This document shows, piece by piece, positions 1 through 8,145 of a stretch of 51,068 nucleotides of DNA (positions are counted from its first letter, which is position 1; each line of letters begins with the position of its first letter). The stretch is from Candidatus Buchananbacteria bacterium (lineage in GTDB: Bacteria; Patescibacteriota; Patescibacteriia; 2-01-FULL-39-33), in contig JAUSEE010000044.1 of assembly GCA_030650095.1 (NCBI GenBank), forward strand, positions 1 to 51,068, read 5' to 3'. Both the position numbers and the translations under genes were made by a program. Under the pieces are notes generated by a model, which was given only the letters and a program-made list of their open reading frames with translations, was not told the origin of the DNA and did not search any database.

Positions 1-9
1 ATACCCCTC

Positions 10-558
10 ATGTGGGATCTCATCATAAAATCAATCTATTTTGTGTTGCCGGCCTATCTGGCTAATATGGCACCGGTTATCTGTGATAAGCTTAAGCTCT
101 TTAGGTTCCTAGCGAGGCCCATTGACGGAGGCAGAAAACTAGGCTCTCAGCCTATCTTTGGTTCTTCCAAAACATGGCGAGGCTTATTTTCGGGAGCTCT
201 CTTTGGCCTTATTACCACATCTTTCCAAGCTTATCTTTATAACTATGATTTCTTCAAAGATATCTCCCTCATTGATTACCCCTCTAACTTTATAGCCTTT
301 GGCTTACTTTCCGGCTTGGGAGCTATGGTGGGGGATTTAATCAAAAGCTTCTTCAAAAGAAGACTGAACAAGAAGAGCGGCAGCAGTTGGCCTGTCTTTG
401 ATCAATTGGATTTCGTCTTAGGCTTTCTGCTCTTTACTTATTACTTCAGTGCTCCGGCCGTGCCAATTATCTTAACCATCTTGCTTCTCACCCTCATCCT
501 TCACCCCTTAACCAACCTGGTTTCTTACGCCCTGGGCTTTAAGAAGGTCTGGTGGTAA
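10..558 (+). CDS. CarS-like CDP-lipid synthase (DUF46/CDP-archaeol synthase family)
   Basis: Predicted integral membrane cytidylyltransferase that would activate a lipid alcohol phosphate with CTP to give a CDP-lipid. The 182-residue protein is mostly hydrophobic, with about five membrane segments. It carries the family hallmarks: GSSKTWRG at residues 51-58, GDLIKSFFKRR at 108-118 and FDQLDFVLG at 130-138. The spacing of GD, KRR and DQLD resembles archaeal CarS more than bacterial CdsA. The length matches CarS (about 165-180) and is well below CdsA. The ATG at 10 is close to the window edge, so a longer N-terminus cannot be excluded, but the first helix looks complete. A lipid-kinase-like gene follows 15 nt downstream, which fits a lipid role. 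The true substrate is unknown. Confidence 0.8.
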   Translation: MWDLIIKSIYFVLPAYLANMAPVICDKLKLFRFLARPIDGGRKLGSQPIFGSSKTWRGLFSGALFGLITTSFQAYLYNYDFFKDISLIDYPSNFIAFGLLSGLGAMVGDLIKSFFKRRLNKKSGSSWPVFDQLDFVLGFLLFTYYFSAPAVPIILTILLLTLILHPLTNLVSYALGFKKVWW

Positions 559-573
559 AAATGTAAAAATGAT

Positions 574-1452
574 ATGAAAAAAGTTTTTGTTATATTCAAT
601 CCGACAGCCGGCTTAAAAAGCAGAATTGACGTGGAGGGGATAGTCAGGGACAAACTGGATAATTTAGGTTATAAAGTCCATTTATTTTATTTGAATAATC
701 ACTTTGAAGATGAAATAAGCGGGTTTGATTTTTCTGGTACTGATTTAGTGGTAGCGGTGGGCGGTGATGGTACGGTTAAAGTGGCCACTAAAATTATCAT
801 AGACCATAAATTAACAGCACCCCTGGCCATAATTCCTTACGGCTCGGCTAATGTGATTGCCATGGCGGCCGGCATCCCGACCAATATCAGGCATGCTCTT
901 AAATTAATAGACAAATCCAATAGAATCATAGCCATAGATGTCGGCCGAATTAATAAAAAACATTATTTTATCGTCGGGCTTTCCATCGGCTATATATCTA
1001 AGGTTGTTATTGGCGCCAGCCATCATTTGAAAAATAAGTTCGGTTTTTTCGGCTACCTGCTGGTTTTTCTTTTTAATAAGATTAAAATCAGAAAATTAAA
1101 GTTTGAGATAAAAACCAAAAACAGGAGTTTTTGGGTTAAGGGCAATAGTTTGATTGTTTTTAATACCCTTAATTATTATGGTTTGAAAATTAAAAAGCCC
1201 ATCAGTTTTGCTGATGGCGTTTTTAATTTATATGTTTTTACCAATAAAACATTTGTTTCTTTGCTGGAAACAATTATTCTAATGATTTTTTATAATCGTC
1301 CTCCCAGATATATTCTGGCTTTGGATAATAATTATTTTAAAATAATATTAAAAAAAGAAAGCGATTCTTGCCAGATTGACGGTGATTATATAAAATTACC
1401 CAGAGTGATTGAGGTGGAGGTTCTGCCTCAGGCGCTTAATATAATAACTTAA
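574..1452 (+). CDS. Diacylglycerol kinase catalytic-domain protein (YegS/DgkB/LCB5 type)
   Basis: Predicted soluble or peripheral lipid kinase that phosphorylates diacylglycerol or a related lipid using ATP. The N-terminal nucleotide-binding fold starts at residue 3 (VFVIFNPTAG). The family motif GGDGT is at 63-67, followed by PYGSANVIA at 88-96, the equivalent of the usual P-x-GT-x-N element. The C-terminal beta-sandwich region ends near QIDGDYIKLP, also typical. At 292 residues it is a normal length. It lies 15 nt after the CarS-like gene and overlaps mnmA by one base (TAATG), so the three are probably cotranscribed. Many members of this family have untested substrates, so the lipid is an inference. 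Confidence 0.85.
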   Translation: MKKVFVIFNPTAGLKSRIDVEGIVRDKLDNLGYKVHLFYLNNHFEDEISGFDFSGTDLVVAVGGDGTVKVATKIIIDHKLTAPLAIIPYGSANVIAMAAGIPTNIRHALKLIDKSNRIIAIDVGRINKKHYFIVGLSIGYISKVVIGASHHLKNKFGFFGYLLVFLFNKIKIRKLKFEIKTKNRSFWVKGNSLIVFNTLNYYGLKIKKPISFADGVFNLYVFTNKTFVSLLETIILMIFYNRPPRYILALDNNYFKIILKKESDSCQIDGDYIKLPRVIEVEVLPQALNIIT

Positions 1453-2519
1453 TGCCAAAAAAGAAGAAGAAAGTAGTCATAGGCATGTCCGGCGGCGTCG
1501 ATTCAGCGGTGGCCGCTGCTTTGTTATTATCTCAAGGCTATGAAGTGGTTGGTGTTTTTATGCAGTTTTGGTTTCCCACTGGCGTCAAATACGGCGAAAA
1601 CAGATGCTGCAGTTTGGAATCGTTTAATTCTGCCCAAGAAGTGGCTGACAGCTTGGGCATTAAAATCCATAAATTAAATGTCGGCCAAGAGTTTAAATCC
1701 AAAATAGTCGATGAATTTTTAAGCGCTTATGGCGCTTACAAAACTCCCAACCCTTGTGTCTCTTGCAATAAATTCATAAAGTTTGATCTGTTTTTAAAAA
1801 AAGCCCTAAGAGTCTTTGAAGCTGATTTTATCGCTACCGGCCATTATGCCAAAGTTAGAAAAATCGGCCGCAAGTACCAGCTGCTTAGATCTAATGATAA
1901 GAATAAAGATCAAAGTTATTTTCTTTATAATCTTAACCAAGATATTTTAAAGCATGTCATTTTTCCCATTGGCCGGTATCAAAAAAGCCACATAAGAAAA
2001 CTGGCTAAAAAATTCAATCTCTCGATTCATGATAAAAAAGACAGCCAAGAAATATGTTTTGTGGGGAACAGCCATTATGATTTTTTAAAAAGGTATTTAA
2101 AATTAAAGCCGGGTGATATTGTGGCTGAAACCGGCCAGAAAATCGGAGAGCATCAGGGTTTGCCGCTTTACACTATTGGCCAAAGAAGCGGGCTGGGTTT
2201 ATCCGGCGGGCCTTGGTATGTTGTAAGGCTCGACAAAATAAATAACAGATTAGTTGTTACCAAAGATCAATCCAAATCGGAAATATTTTCTAACACTCTT
2301 TTGTGCCACAAGTTGAATTGGGTTTTGAAAGAGCCTAAATTGCCGTTCAAGTGCCAAGCTCAGATAAGGTATCGCGGCCAAGCGGAAGAATGCGTTCTTA
2401 AAAAATCAGGCCATTTTATAAAAGTGGAATTTAAAAAGCCAGAGCGAGCAATAGCTCCCGGGCAATCAGTGGTTTTTTATAAAAGAAATCAGGTTTTGGG
2501 CGGTGGCGTCATAAAGTAG
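1452..2519 (+). CDS. mnmA: tRNA-specific 2-thiouridylase MnmA
   Basis: Installs the 2-thio group on wobble uridine 34 of tRNAs for Lys, Glu and Gln, using ATP and a persulfide sulfur donor. The PP-loop motif SGGVDS is at residues 13-18. The first catalytic cysteine sits in NPCVSCN (C102), and the persulfide-accepting cysteine in SQEICFV (C202), matching the paired cysteines of the family. GHYA at 130-133 and the C-terminal beta-barrel ending APGQSVVFY are also present. The length of 355 is standard. The start overlaps the preceding stop by one base, which implies translational coupling. Confidence 0.96.
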   Translation: MPKKKKKVVIGMSGGVDSAVAAALLLSQGYEVVGVFMQFWFPTGVKYGENRCCSLESFNSAQEVADSLGIKIHKLNVGQEFKSKIVDEFLSAYGAYKTPNPCVSCNKFIKFDLFLKKALRVFEADFIATGHYAKVRKIGRKYQLLRSNDKNKDQSYFLYNLNQDILKHVIFPIGRYQKSHIRKLAKKFNLSIHDKKDSQEICFVGNSHYDFLKRYLKLKPGDIVAETGQKIGEHQGLPLYTIGQRSGLGLSGGPWYVVRLDKINNRLVVTKDQSKSEIFSNTLLCHKLNWVLKEPKLPFKCQAQIRYRGQAEECVLKKSGHFIKVEFKKPERAIAPGQSVVFYKRNQVLGGGVIK

Positions 2520-2524
2520 CTATC

Positions 2525-2553
2525 TTGACAAACAACCTGAAATTTTGTAGGGT
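2525..2553 (+). promoter_or_regulatory. Weak candidate promoter before the zinc-ribbon gene
   Basis: TTGACA at 2525-2530, a 17-nt spacer, then TAGGGT at 2548-2553. The -35 box is perfect but the -10 match is poor. A better TATAAA lies at 2553-2558, at an unsuitable 22-nt spacing. It falls just after the mnmA stop and 63 nt before the next start. Confidence 0.35.
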
Positions 2554-2615
2554 ATAAAAAGTTTAATGATGATTTTTGCACTTTAAAATAAAAACAACAA
2601 AGAAAGAAAGTAAAT

Positions 2616-3023
2616 ATGCCAAATGGCGAAAAAGCTCTTGATCTGATTGTTATTTGCCCCGTTTGTTTTTCCAAAATGATTATTAATAGTAATCGCTATC
2701 TTGATGAACAAGAATCAGATTCGCCTCTGGCCGAGTGCCCGGATTGCGGTTTTATTGATTCGGTGGAAAATTTAGAAAATGATGACCTCAGGGAAAAAAT
2801 CACCTGTTATCAATTGCGTCTTCTATTGGGCCAAATCGTTCAAGGAGAGAGGGCCAAAGAATTGATAAATCTCCATCCGCTTTTTCCCTATAGCCGATCT
2901 AAGCAACTGGTGGCTTTAATGGAAAATAGCGTTCCTCCATCAGTGGATTTTTTAGATGAAAAGCTGATTCCTCCGCTAAGTTCAGAAGATATTGAGACGG
3001 TTAAAAAAGTTCTTAATCTTTGA
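2616..3023 (+). CDS. Orphan zinc-ribbon protein
   Basis: A 135-residue soluble protein of unknown function. The N-terminal part has two CxxC knuckles, C14/C17 (CPVC) and C41/C44 (CPDC), which should form one zinc ribbon separated by an acidic loop. The rest is helical and charged, with no recognised catalytic motif. The start ATG at 2616 is preceded by a purine-rich stretch (aagaaagaaag) acting as a weak ribosome-binding site. The stop lies 14 nt before the plsC start, with the plsC Shine-Dalgarno directly after the stop, so the pair is probably one transcript. Such lone zinc ribbons often bind nucleic acid, but nothing here proves it. Confidence 0.6.
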   Translation: MPNGEKALDLIVICPVCFSKMIINSNRYLDEQESDSPLAECPDCGFIDSVENLENDDLREKITCYQLRLLLGQIVQGERAKELINLHPLFPYSRSKQLVALMENSVPPSVDFLDEKLIPPLSSEDIETVKKVLNL

Positions 3024-3037
3024 AAGGAGGTCGCCTG

Positions 3038-3748
3038 ATGATTGAGAAAATTATAACGGTAACGCTTTATTCGTTTTGTATTACTGTCTTTGCCGTCTGG
3101 GCGATTATTTATATTCCTTTCCTTCTTGTTTTTGGGCCAAATAAATCAACTTGGCTCCGGCGCCTTTATGCCCAGTTTATGATTAAAGCTGGTTTTAATA
3201 AACTGGTGATTATTAATGCGCCGCCTCCAAATCGCGGACCGTATCTTTTTGTGATGAATCATCAGTCGCTTTTTGACGGGTTTATGCTAGCAGCGGTTTT
3301 GCCCTATCATTTTTCTATTTTGGCCAAGAAGGAAATTTTTTCCTTGCCGCTCTTTGGTTTTATTATCAGGCGGCTCGGCTTTATTCCTCTTGATAGGAAA
3401 AATTATAATGATTCTTTATCCAGTTTAAGCCAAGCGGCCGAAAAGATAAAATCAGGCATTCCGGTAGCTATTTTTCCAGAAGGCACCAGAACCAAAAACG
3501 GGCAAATCGGTCTTTTTAAAAAAGGGGCTTTTAGATTAGCTTTTGAGGCCAAGGCGATTATAGTGCCGGCGGGTATAACCGGTTCTTATCATTGCCAACC
3601 TAGTGGACAGCGGCTTCTTCGGCCAGGAGTTTTAAAAATAAATTTCGGCCAGCCGATGTCCTACGATAGTTACAGCAGTTTAGCCATCTTTGAACTGTCT
3701 GATCTGGTTAAGAAACAAATAATTGAATTATCAAATGATCACCTCTAG
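3038..3748 (+). CDS. plsC: 1-acyl-glycerol-3-phosphate acyltransferase (PlsC family)
   Basis: Predicted membrane-associated acyltransferase transferring a fatty acyl group to lysophosphatidic acid. Family motif I, NHQSLFD (H75, D80), and motif III, FPEGTR (146-151), are intact, with an N-terminal hydrophobic anchor at residues 5-32. I chose the ATG at 3038, giving 236 residues, over the upstream in-frame TTG at 3020, because a near-perfect Shine-Dalgarno (aaaggagg, 3023-3030) lies 7 nt before it. It ends in a clear terminator. With the CarS-like and diacylglycerol-kinase-like genes it forms a small lipid gene set. Substrate specificity cannot be read from the sequence. Confidence 0.92.
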   Translation: MIEKIITVTLYSFCITVFAVWAIIYIPFLLVFGPNKSTWLRRLYAQFMIKAGFNKLVIINAPPPNRGPYLFVMNHQSLFDGFMLAAVLPYHFSILAKKEIFSLPLFGFIIRRLGFIPLDRKNYNDSLSSLSQAAEKIKSGIPVAIFPEGTRTKNGQIGLFKKGAFRLAFEAKAIIVPAGITGSYHCQPSGQRLLRPGVLKINFGQPMSYDSYSSLAIFELSDLVKKQIIELSNDHL

Positions 3749-3773
3749 TCCCAATTTATGTTGGGACTTTTTT
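3747..3773 (+). terminator. Rho-independent terminator after plsC
   Basis: Perfect 8-bp stem agtcccaa/ttgggact with a 6-nt loop, followed by six T. It overlaps the plsC stop codon. Confidence 0.9.
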
Positions 3774-3824
3774 CTTGAAAAAAAACGTTTTTTATTGTAG
3801 GATTATAGTATTAAATTAATCATT

Positions 3825-5624
3825 ATGACCACCAAAGAGTTAAAAGAAAAATACCTTAATTTTTTCCAAAAGCATGATCATAAGCTTATTTTAGGATCAG
3901 CGCTTTTGCCGGAAAACGATCCGACTGTTTTGTTTACCACCGCCGGCATGCACCCTTTGGTGCCTTATCTTTTGGGTGAAAATCATCCGGCCGGAAAGAG
4001 ATTAACCAATATCCAAAAATGCATCAGAACAGGCGATATTGATGAAGTGGGGGATGATTGGCATCTGACTTTTTTTGAAATGTTAGGCAATTGGTCTTTG
4101 GGTGATTATTTTAAAAAAGAAGCCATCACCCTAAGCTTTGAATTTTTAACCAAGGAACTTAATATCCCCATTGATAAATTGGCCGTGTCTTGTTTTGAAG
4201 GTGAAGAAGCAAACAGCATACTGCAAGACAACGAATCGGCCGAAATTTGGGCCGGATTAGGTTTGCCCAAGGGACGAATTGCTTTTTTGGGCCGGAAAGA
4301 TAATTGGTGGGGTCCGGCCGGACAAACAGGCCCTTGCGGACCGGATACGGAAATGTTTTATTGGGCATCAGATGAGCCGGTGCCGGAAAACTTTGATCCA
4401 GCTAACGACAAAGGCTGGGTGGAAATTTGGAATGATGTTTTTATGCAGTATAACAAAACAGCTGACGGCGCTTACAAAGAACTGGCTCAAAAAAATGTTG
4501 ATACCGGTATGGGTCTGGAGAGGACAGCCGCTGTTTTAAGCGGCTTAAAAAGCGTTTATGATATAGAACCTCTTTCTACTGTTGTTTTGCAGATAACTTC
4601 CTTGGTGCCGGATTTGGAACTCTCTCCGGAATTATCACCCATCCTTGATCTAACCGATCAAGCCGGAGTTGAGCGGGAAAAATCCATCAGGATAATAGCC
4701 GATCATTTGCGTGCCGCTATTTTTATTCTGGCCGAAAAAATCGAGCCCGCCAATGTGGAGCAAGGCTATGTTTTGCGCCGTTTGATCAGACGGGCGATTA
4801 GGCACGGCCAGAAAATAGGCATAACAGAAGATTTTACTCCCCGGGTAGCCGAAGTGGTGATTGATAAGATGGGTGGGTTCTACAAGGAATTAAGGTTGAA
4901 CCGTGATTTTATCATTGATCAATTAATTAAAGAGGAAGAAAAATTCAACACCACTTTGGAAAAAGGCTTGAAGGAGTTTTCCAAATTAACTAAAGACAAG
5001 AAAATATCCGGCCAGGATATGTTCAAGCTTTTTACCACCTACGGCTTCCCTTATGAGACGACGATAGAGCTGGCCCAGGAAAATGGCTTGGAGGTGGACA
5101 CAGAAGAATACCAAAAAGAATTTGCCCAGCATCAGGCTATATCACGCCAAGGCGCCAGCCAAAAATTCAAAGGCGGCTTGGCTGATGATTCCAAGGAAAC
5201 GGCCAGGCTCCACACGGCGGCTCATTTGATGCTCGCCGCTTTGCGTAAAGTTTTGGGCGATCATATTTATCAGAAGGGTTCCAATATTACAGCCGAGAGG
5301 TTAAGGTTTGATTTTTCTCATGCTGAAAAATTAACTGATGAGCAAAAAAAGCAAGTTGAAGATTTGGTTAATCAGCAAATAGTCAGAAATTTGCCGGTTT
5401 CTATAAAAGAAATGACAGTGGAAGAAGCCAAAAAAGAAGGGGCTATGGGTGTTTTTGAAGAAAGATACGGCGAGAAGGTGAAAGTTTACAGTCTGGGTGA
5501 TTTTTCCAAAGAAATCTGCGGCGGTCCGCATGCCCAAAACACGGGTGAACTGGGGCATTTTAAAATACAAAAAGAGGAATCCAGCAGTTCGGGTGTAAGA
5601 AGAATTAAAGCTGTTTTAGAATAA
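3825..5624 (+). CDS. alaS: Alanyl-tRNA synthetase, short form
   Basis: Charges tRNA-Ala with alanine. At 599 residues it keeps the class II catalytic core, the tRNA-recognition helices (motifs such as NVEQGYVLRR) and the editing domain. The editing zinc site is intact: HTAAH begins at H463, and CGGPH spans C565-H569. The protein stops straight after the editing domain, so the C-terminal DHHA1/C-Ala domain of the roughly 875-residue bacterial enzyme is absent. The reading frame ends in a normal stop followed by a terminator, so this is a natural short form rather than a frameshift. A possible promoter is TTGAAA (3775-3780), 17 nt, TAGGAT (3798-3803). Confidence 0.96.
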   Translation: MTTKELKEKYLNFFQKHDHKLILGSALLPENDPTVLFTTAGMHPLVPYLLGENHPAGKRLTNIQKCIRTGDIDEVGDDWHLTFFEMLGNWSLGDYFKKEAITLSFEFLTKELNIPIDKLAVSCFEGEEANSILQDNESAEIWAGLGLPKGRIAFLGRKDNWWGPAGQTGPCGPDTEMFYWASDEPVPENFDPANDKGWVEIWNDVFMQYNKTADGAYKELAQKNVDTGMGLERTAAVLSGLKSVYDIEPLSTVVLQITSLVPDLELSPELSPILDLTDQAGVEREKSIRIIADHLRAAIFILAEKIEPANVEQGYVLRRLIRRAIRHGQKIGITEDFTPRVAEVVIDKMGGFYKELRLNRDFIIDQLIKEEEKFNTTLEKGLKEFSKLTKDKKISGQDMFKLFTTYGFPYETTIELAQENGLEVDTEEYQKEFAQHQAISRQGASQKFKGGLADDSKETARLHTAAHLMLAALRKVLGDHIYQKGSNITAERLRFDFSHAEKLTDEQKKQVEDLVNQQIVRNLPVSIKEMTVEEAKKEGAMGVFEERYGEKVKVYSLGDFSKEICGGPHAQNTGELGHFKIQKEESSSSGVRRIKAVLE

Positions 5625-5647
5625 AATACAAACTTATTCACCTAAAG

Positions 5648-5678
5648 CCGTTAATTAGCTAAAATTAGCGGTTTTTTT
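5648..5678 (+). terminator. Rho-independent terminator after alaS
   Basis: 9-bp stem ccgttaatt/aattagcgg with one G-U pair and a 6-nt loop, then seven T. It insulates the ubiquitin-like cassette from alaS. Confidence 0.85.
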
Positions 5679-5692
5679 GAACTTAAAAAACA

Positions 5693-5721
5693 TTGACAAA
5701 ATGATAATATTTTGGTATTAT
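5693..5721 (+). promoter_or_regulatory. Promoter of the ubiquitin-like cassette
   Basis: Consensus -35 TTGACA (5693-5698), 17-nt spacer, -10 TATTAT (5716-5721). Transcription should begin near 5728, leaving a leader of about 50 nt before the E2-like gene. No operator-like repeat is visible, which suggests constitutive expression. Confidence 0.85.
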
Positions 5722-5777
5722 AGACGGTTGAACTTTGACAACCAAAAAACGGATTAAACTCATAGGGAGACAGCAAG

Positions 5778-8129
5778 ATGAACAATATTAGAGGCGACAG
5801 TTTTTTAGGAAAAACTATCTCTGTAATCATTATTATTTTGGGCGTTATTTTTTCTATTTCCGGCAATTTAGTTTTAACTTCGGGAGCTTTCGTCTTAAAC
5901 GATTTTGTGGACCGGGAGCATCCTCTTTCTGCCGATTGGGATAAAAATGTTAAAGCCGGAGAACCTCCGGCTCTAAAAGTTGAATACGAGCCGTATGAGG
6001 TTAGCCAAGCCAGGTTCTATGATTTTTTTCGCCTGCCTGATTGCTTGAGACTTAATTTATCGTCTTTTAATTTTTTGCTTATAGCCTTATTGTTTGGCCT
6101 GGTTTATTTGTGGTGCTTGAATAGAGGCTTTAAGAATAAAGATGAAGATTCTTCATTCGGAGTTTTTTTATTTTGCACCTCGGCTCTGCCGCAAATTTTA
6201 TTATTTCTCGCTTTGATTGTTTCTACTATATTTTGTTATGACAAGCCGGATCTAAGCACTTTGGGCATTATTGATGCCCAAATGTCTGATAGGGCTCATA
6301 GCTTTCTGTCAAGAGAGGATTTGGCTATTGTAATTGTTACACTAATGGTAATTGTGGTTATTGATTTTGCTGTGGTTTTAGTGGCGTATTTTGTATCTAA
6401 GATTTTTGAAGACATCGCCAAAAAAGTGAAGACCTATATTCTTAACAAGATAACTTTGGGCAACAACACCATGCTGTGTTGTCAAAACGGAGTGGTGGAG
6501 TTTATTTCTATTGATTTTAAATTGAAATGGATTCCTTTCCCCGCCCTATTTTTACAAAGGCGGGTCTTGGCTCGTTTCTCTGGCGGTGATTTTAGTAGTA
6601 ACAGCGATGTCTTTCGCCAGTGGCTGGGTGATCTATCCATTGCCATTGAAGAAGAACAGCTAAGGCAACTGTCCCAGCTCAATATGAACGGCAGTTCGCT
6701 GGTGATTGGTGATGACAACAGTGTTCAGATTATGAGACTGGAGCCGGCTCTGCAGTGGCGCCCATTTCCTCAAACTGTTATTCATCAGGAAATAATCAGG
6801 CGCGTAAGCTTTGATAATTTCTTCCGCTGCTTACTGGCTGATTCCAAGCAAGTGGCCTTGGAGGAACTGAAGCGCCTTCTGGTTGGCTCTTATCAAGAGA
6901 GATTCCAGTCTGTTGGCTATGAGGCTTCACGGTCTTTGATCAGGCATATTTGCGCCAAAACTCTGGCGACTCTAAAACAGTCAACGGCCAAGATTAAAAA
7001 TATTCAAGATAATTCAGTTACACAGAGAATGGCTGAAATGCTTCAGGGATTGACAGATGAAAAACTAACAGCTTTCAAGCAGGAGGTTGTAGCTAGCATC
7101 CAAGAATCATTGCAATTAAGAATCAGCCAAAAAATTAAAGAGCAAATACTTACTCCGCTGCGCGGTATCTTAGCCGAGCAGGTGCCTCTGGTAAACGACA
7201 GAGGCAGTGTTGACGCTTTGCCGGAAGGGACCAAATTTTTCTTTAGCCACGGCGAGACGCAAATTGTAGTGGTCGAGCAAAAACCGCAGATGAGAACTCT
7301 GCATTTTATGGATGAGTTTGTCGGCGGAGACGGTTGTTATAATTTGGCTTTGCCCTATGTTATTTTTGTGATTATCTTTCATGAGGGACAATTTAGATTG
7401 TTATATCTTTACTATGCTAATAAGCCCATGGTTTCACTGGACAGTCAAGTCTTCCACAGCAATTTACCCAATATCCACGGCGGGCATGATGTTTGCCTGG
7501 GATTTAGGGGCTGTCGAGCCACCAGTCTGTCCGGCAAAGTGGAAGAAGTAATAGCCCATTTCTGGCAAAGCCGGTTTAATAATGATTTAAACGATTGGTA
7601 TCGCCATTTTGCTGACCAAGAAAGAGTTTTTAGGAATTTAGCTTCTTGGCAGAAAGCCAGCCAGGACGATCCCTTGTTTGTTTTAAAGGTTAATTGGCCA
7701 TCTTCTAATAGTGATATAGCTCAAAAAATTGCCTACCATATGAATGGTTCAATCACCAGCCGAGTCGTTAATTTTGATCGTTTGATTTCACAAATTTTAC
7801 AATCAGAAGGAGTTAACATCGGCGCTTTGGCTAGGGAATGCTGTGACAGCATTAACCCTAACAATCGTTATCCCAAGAAAGTTTTAAATGCTTTAAAGAA
7901 ACAGATGACATTATTGTCAGATGATATTTGCCAGGCTTTTGAAACCAGGCTGACTGATTTAATAAGTACGCCGGATGAAAAAGATTTGCAAGCAGCTGTT
8001 TCTAGTGCTACCACCCAGGCGGTGGAAGAAACATTTACCACTGATTTTAACAAAATCGCCAACCAAGTTTTACTTCGTCGGCGAATTGATTCCAAAGAAT
8101 TAATTGAACAGATCCTAACCCAACCATAG
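5778..8129 (+). CDS. Membrane-anchored E2-like (UBC-fold) protein, PRTRC-B/Prok-E2_D-like
   Basis: A 783-residue multidomain protein, first gene of the cassette. Residues 12-215 hold about four hydrophobic membrane segments. Residues 230-470 are a soluble, largely helical linker. Residues about 475-640 resemble the E2-like domain of PRTRC system protein B: a strand pair with LPYV, a kP-x-x-SLD stretch, LPN, then the predicted catalytic cysteine C573 in HDVCLG, followed by a helix with FW. No canonical HPN asparagine is seen, as expected for this E2 clade. The last 140 residues are helical. Predicted role: accept the ubiquitin-like protein from the E1-like enzyme as a thioester and transfer it at the membrane. 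The start ATG has agggaga upstream. Family recognition is from motif memory; no profile search was done. Confidence 0.7.
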   Translation: MNNIRGDSFLGKTISVIIIILGVIFSISGNLVLTSGAFVLNDFVDREHPLSADWDKNVKAGEPPALKVEYEPYEVSQARFYDFFRLPDCLRLNLSSFNFLLIALLFGLVYLWCLNRGFKNKDEDSSFGVFLFCTSALPQILLFLALIVSTIFCYDKPDLSTLGIIDAQMSDRAHSFLSREDLAIVIVTLMVIVVIDFAVVLVAYFVSKIFEDIAKKVKTYILNKITLGNNTMLCCQNGVVEFISIDFKLKWIPFPALFLQRRVLARFSGGDFSSNSDVFRQWLGDLSIAIEEEQLRQLSQLNMNGSSLVIGDDNSVQIMRLEPALQWRPFPQTVIHQEIIRRVSFDNFFRCLLADSKQVALEELKRLLVGSYQERFQSVGYEASRSLIRHICAKTLATLKQSTAKIKNIQDNSVTQRMAEMLQGLTDEKLTAFKQEVVASIQESLQLRISQKIKEQILTPLRGILAEQVPLVNDRGSVDALPEGTKFFFSHGETQIVVVEQKPQMRTLHFMDEFVGGDGCYNLALPYVIFVIIFHEGQFRLLYLYYANKPMVSLDSQVFHSNLPNIHGGHDVCLGFRGCRATSLSGKVEEVIAHFWQSRFNNDLNDWYRHFADQERVFRNLASWQKASQDDPLFVLKVNWPSSNSDIAQKIAYHMNGSITSRVVNFDRLISQILQSEGVNIGALARECCDSINPNNRYPKKVLNALKKQMTLLSDDICQAFETRLTDLISTPDEKDLQAAVSSATTQAVEETFTTDFNKIANQVLLRRRIDSKELIEQILTQP

Positions 8130-8145
8130 AAGGAGAACAGCCCAA

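Noticed and set aside
4159-4368. Minus-strand frame inside alaS, and the similar shadow frames elsewhere
   Set aside because: They overlap well-supported genes, lack ribosome-binding sites and show no recognisable protein features.
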